Part shown: positions 5,356-5,807 of the stretch, one piece after another | Layout of the letters: each line of letters begins with the position of its first letter | Numbering within the stretch: the first letter of the stretch is position 1 | Source of the DNA: Xanthobacteraceae bacterium | Lineage (GTDB): Bacteria > Pseudomonadota > Alphaproteobacteria > Rhizobiales > Xanthobacteraceae | DNA: 5,807 bases | NCBI GenBank assembly: GCA_030039655.1 | Contig: JASHVC010000198.1 | Location: 1 to 5,807, forward strand | Direction: 5' to 3' | Translations under genes and position numbers: made by a program | Notes under the pieces: model-generated | What the model was told of the DNA's origin: nothing | What the model saw: the letters and a program-made list of their open reading frames with translations, nothing else | Database searches by the model: none

Positions 5356-5807
5356 TTGAACCTCGGCATCGCGTTCGCGCCGCTGGTCAGTGCCCAAATT
5401 CTTTGGGCCGCTGTGATCGCGGTCGCGATCCTGGGGCTGGTGCTGTTCGTCGCCCGCAGCCGCGGTGCGGCAATCCGCGTATTGGCGCTGGCGCTGATTG
5501 TACTGGCGCTCTCCAACCCGTCGCTGACCCGCGAGGACCGCCAACCGCTCAGCTCGATCGCCGTGGTCGTGGTCGACAAAAGTCCGAGCCAGAGTTTCGG
5601 CGATCGCACCCAGCAGACCGAAGAAGCGCGCAAGGCCATCACCGACCGGCTGGGCCGCATTCCCGGCCTGGAAGTGCGTGTCGTGGAAGCCGGCCAATCA
5701 GACGGCGAGACCGACGGCACGCGATTGTTCACGGCACTCAATTCCGCGCTGTCAGACGTACCTCCCGACCGCGTCGCCGGCGTCATCATGATCACCGACG
5801 GCCGCGT
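5356..5807 (+). CDS. Membrane-anchored VWA protein, partial (C-terminus off the right edge)
   Basis: The frame opens with TTG at 5356 and runs without a stop through 150 codons to the edge. It begins MNLGIAFAPLVSAQ. Membrane helices are predicted by eye at about residues 13-33 and 38-53, with a short basic RSRG turn between them. A VWA-like domain follows: strand IAVVVVDKSPS with an intact DxSxS MIDAS motif (D74, S76, S78), a candidate metal-site threonine in GTRLF (T122), and VAGVIMITDGR (140-150) with D148. This matches the start of the large (roughly 700-residue) VWA / glutamine-amidotransferase-like membrane protein that usually ends this operon in Rhizobiales; the second domain is outside the window and only expected. 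The helical hairpin would place the VWA domain on the same side as the N-terminus, probably the periplasm. The gap to the preceding gene is 11 nt with a strong ribosome site. The visible part has no cysteine. Confidence 0.9.
   Translation, partial: MNLGIAFAPLVSAQILWAAVIAVAILGLVLFVARSRGAAIRVLALALIVLALSNPSLTREDRQPLSSIAVVVVDKSPSQSFGDRTQQTEEARKAITDRLGRIPGLEVRVVEAGQSDGETDGTRLFTALNSALSDVPPDRVAGVIMITDGR

Overview
The window looks like chromosomal DNA of a high-GC alphaproteobacterium, most likely of the order Hyphomicrobiales (Rhizobiales). This rests on the GC-rich codon use, with G or C at most third positions, and on the gene order: a DUF1285 gene divergent from a run of MoxR ATPase, DUF58 protein, BatA/DUF4159 membrane protein and VWA membrane protein. 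I recognise the proteins by family and cannot name the genus or species.

Layout. Positions 1-290 (minus strand) hold the 5' part of a DUF1285 gene that runs off the left edge. Positions 291-557 are a divergent intergenic region with three small inverted repeats and a possible -10 box. From 558 to the right edge runs one tight plus-strand operon: a MoxR-family AAA+ ATPase (558-1565), a DUF58 protein with a VWA-like MIDAS motif (1569-2525), a 940-residue membrane protein joining a BatA-like N-terminus to a C-terminal DUF4159 domain (2522-5344), and the first 150 codons of a second membrane-anchored VWA protein (5356 to beyond 5807). The junctions are a 3-nt gap, a 4-nt ATGA overlap and an 11-nt gap, so co-transcription and translational coupling are very likely. 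No terminator, tRNA, rRNA, mobile element or CRISPR array was seen.

How the genes probably work together. MoxR ATPases are AAA+ chaperone-like motors that pair with VWA-domain proteins. DUF58 proteins are their usual cytosolic partner, and the two membrane proteins would place VWA-like domains at or outside the inner membrane. The same four-gene layout matches, from memory, the Rhizobium leguminosarum operon RL3499-RL3502, whose disruption was reported to alter cell morphology and envelope integrity. An envelope maturation or maintenance role is therefore the best guess; the substrate is unknown. The system is conserved but poorly characterised rather than unseen. The most unexpected point is that none of the 1,743 operon-encoded residues in this window is cysteine.
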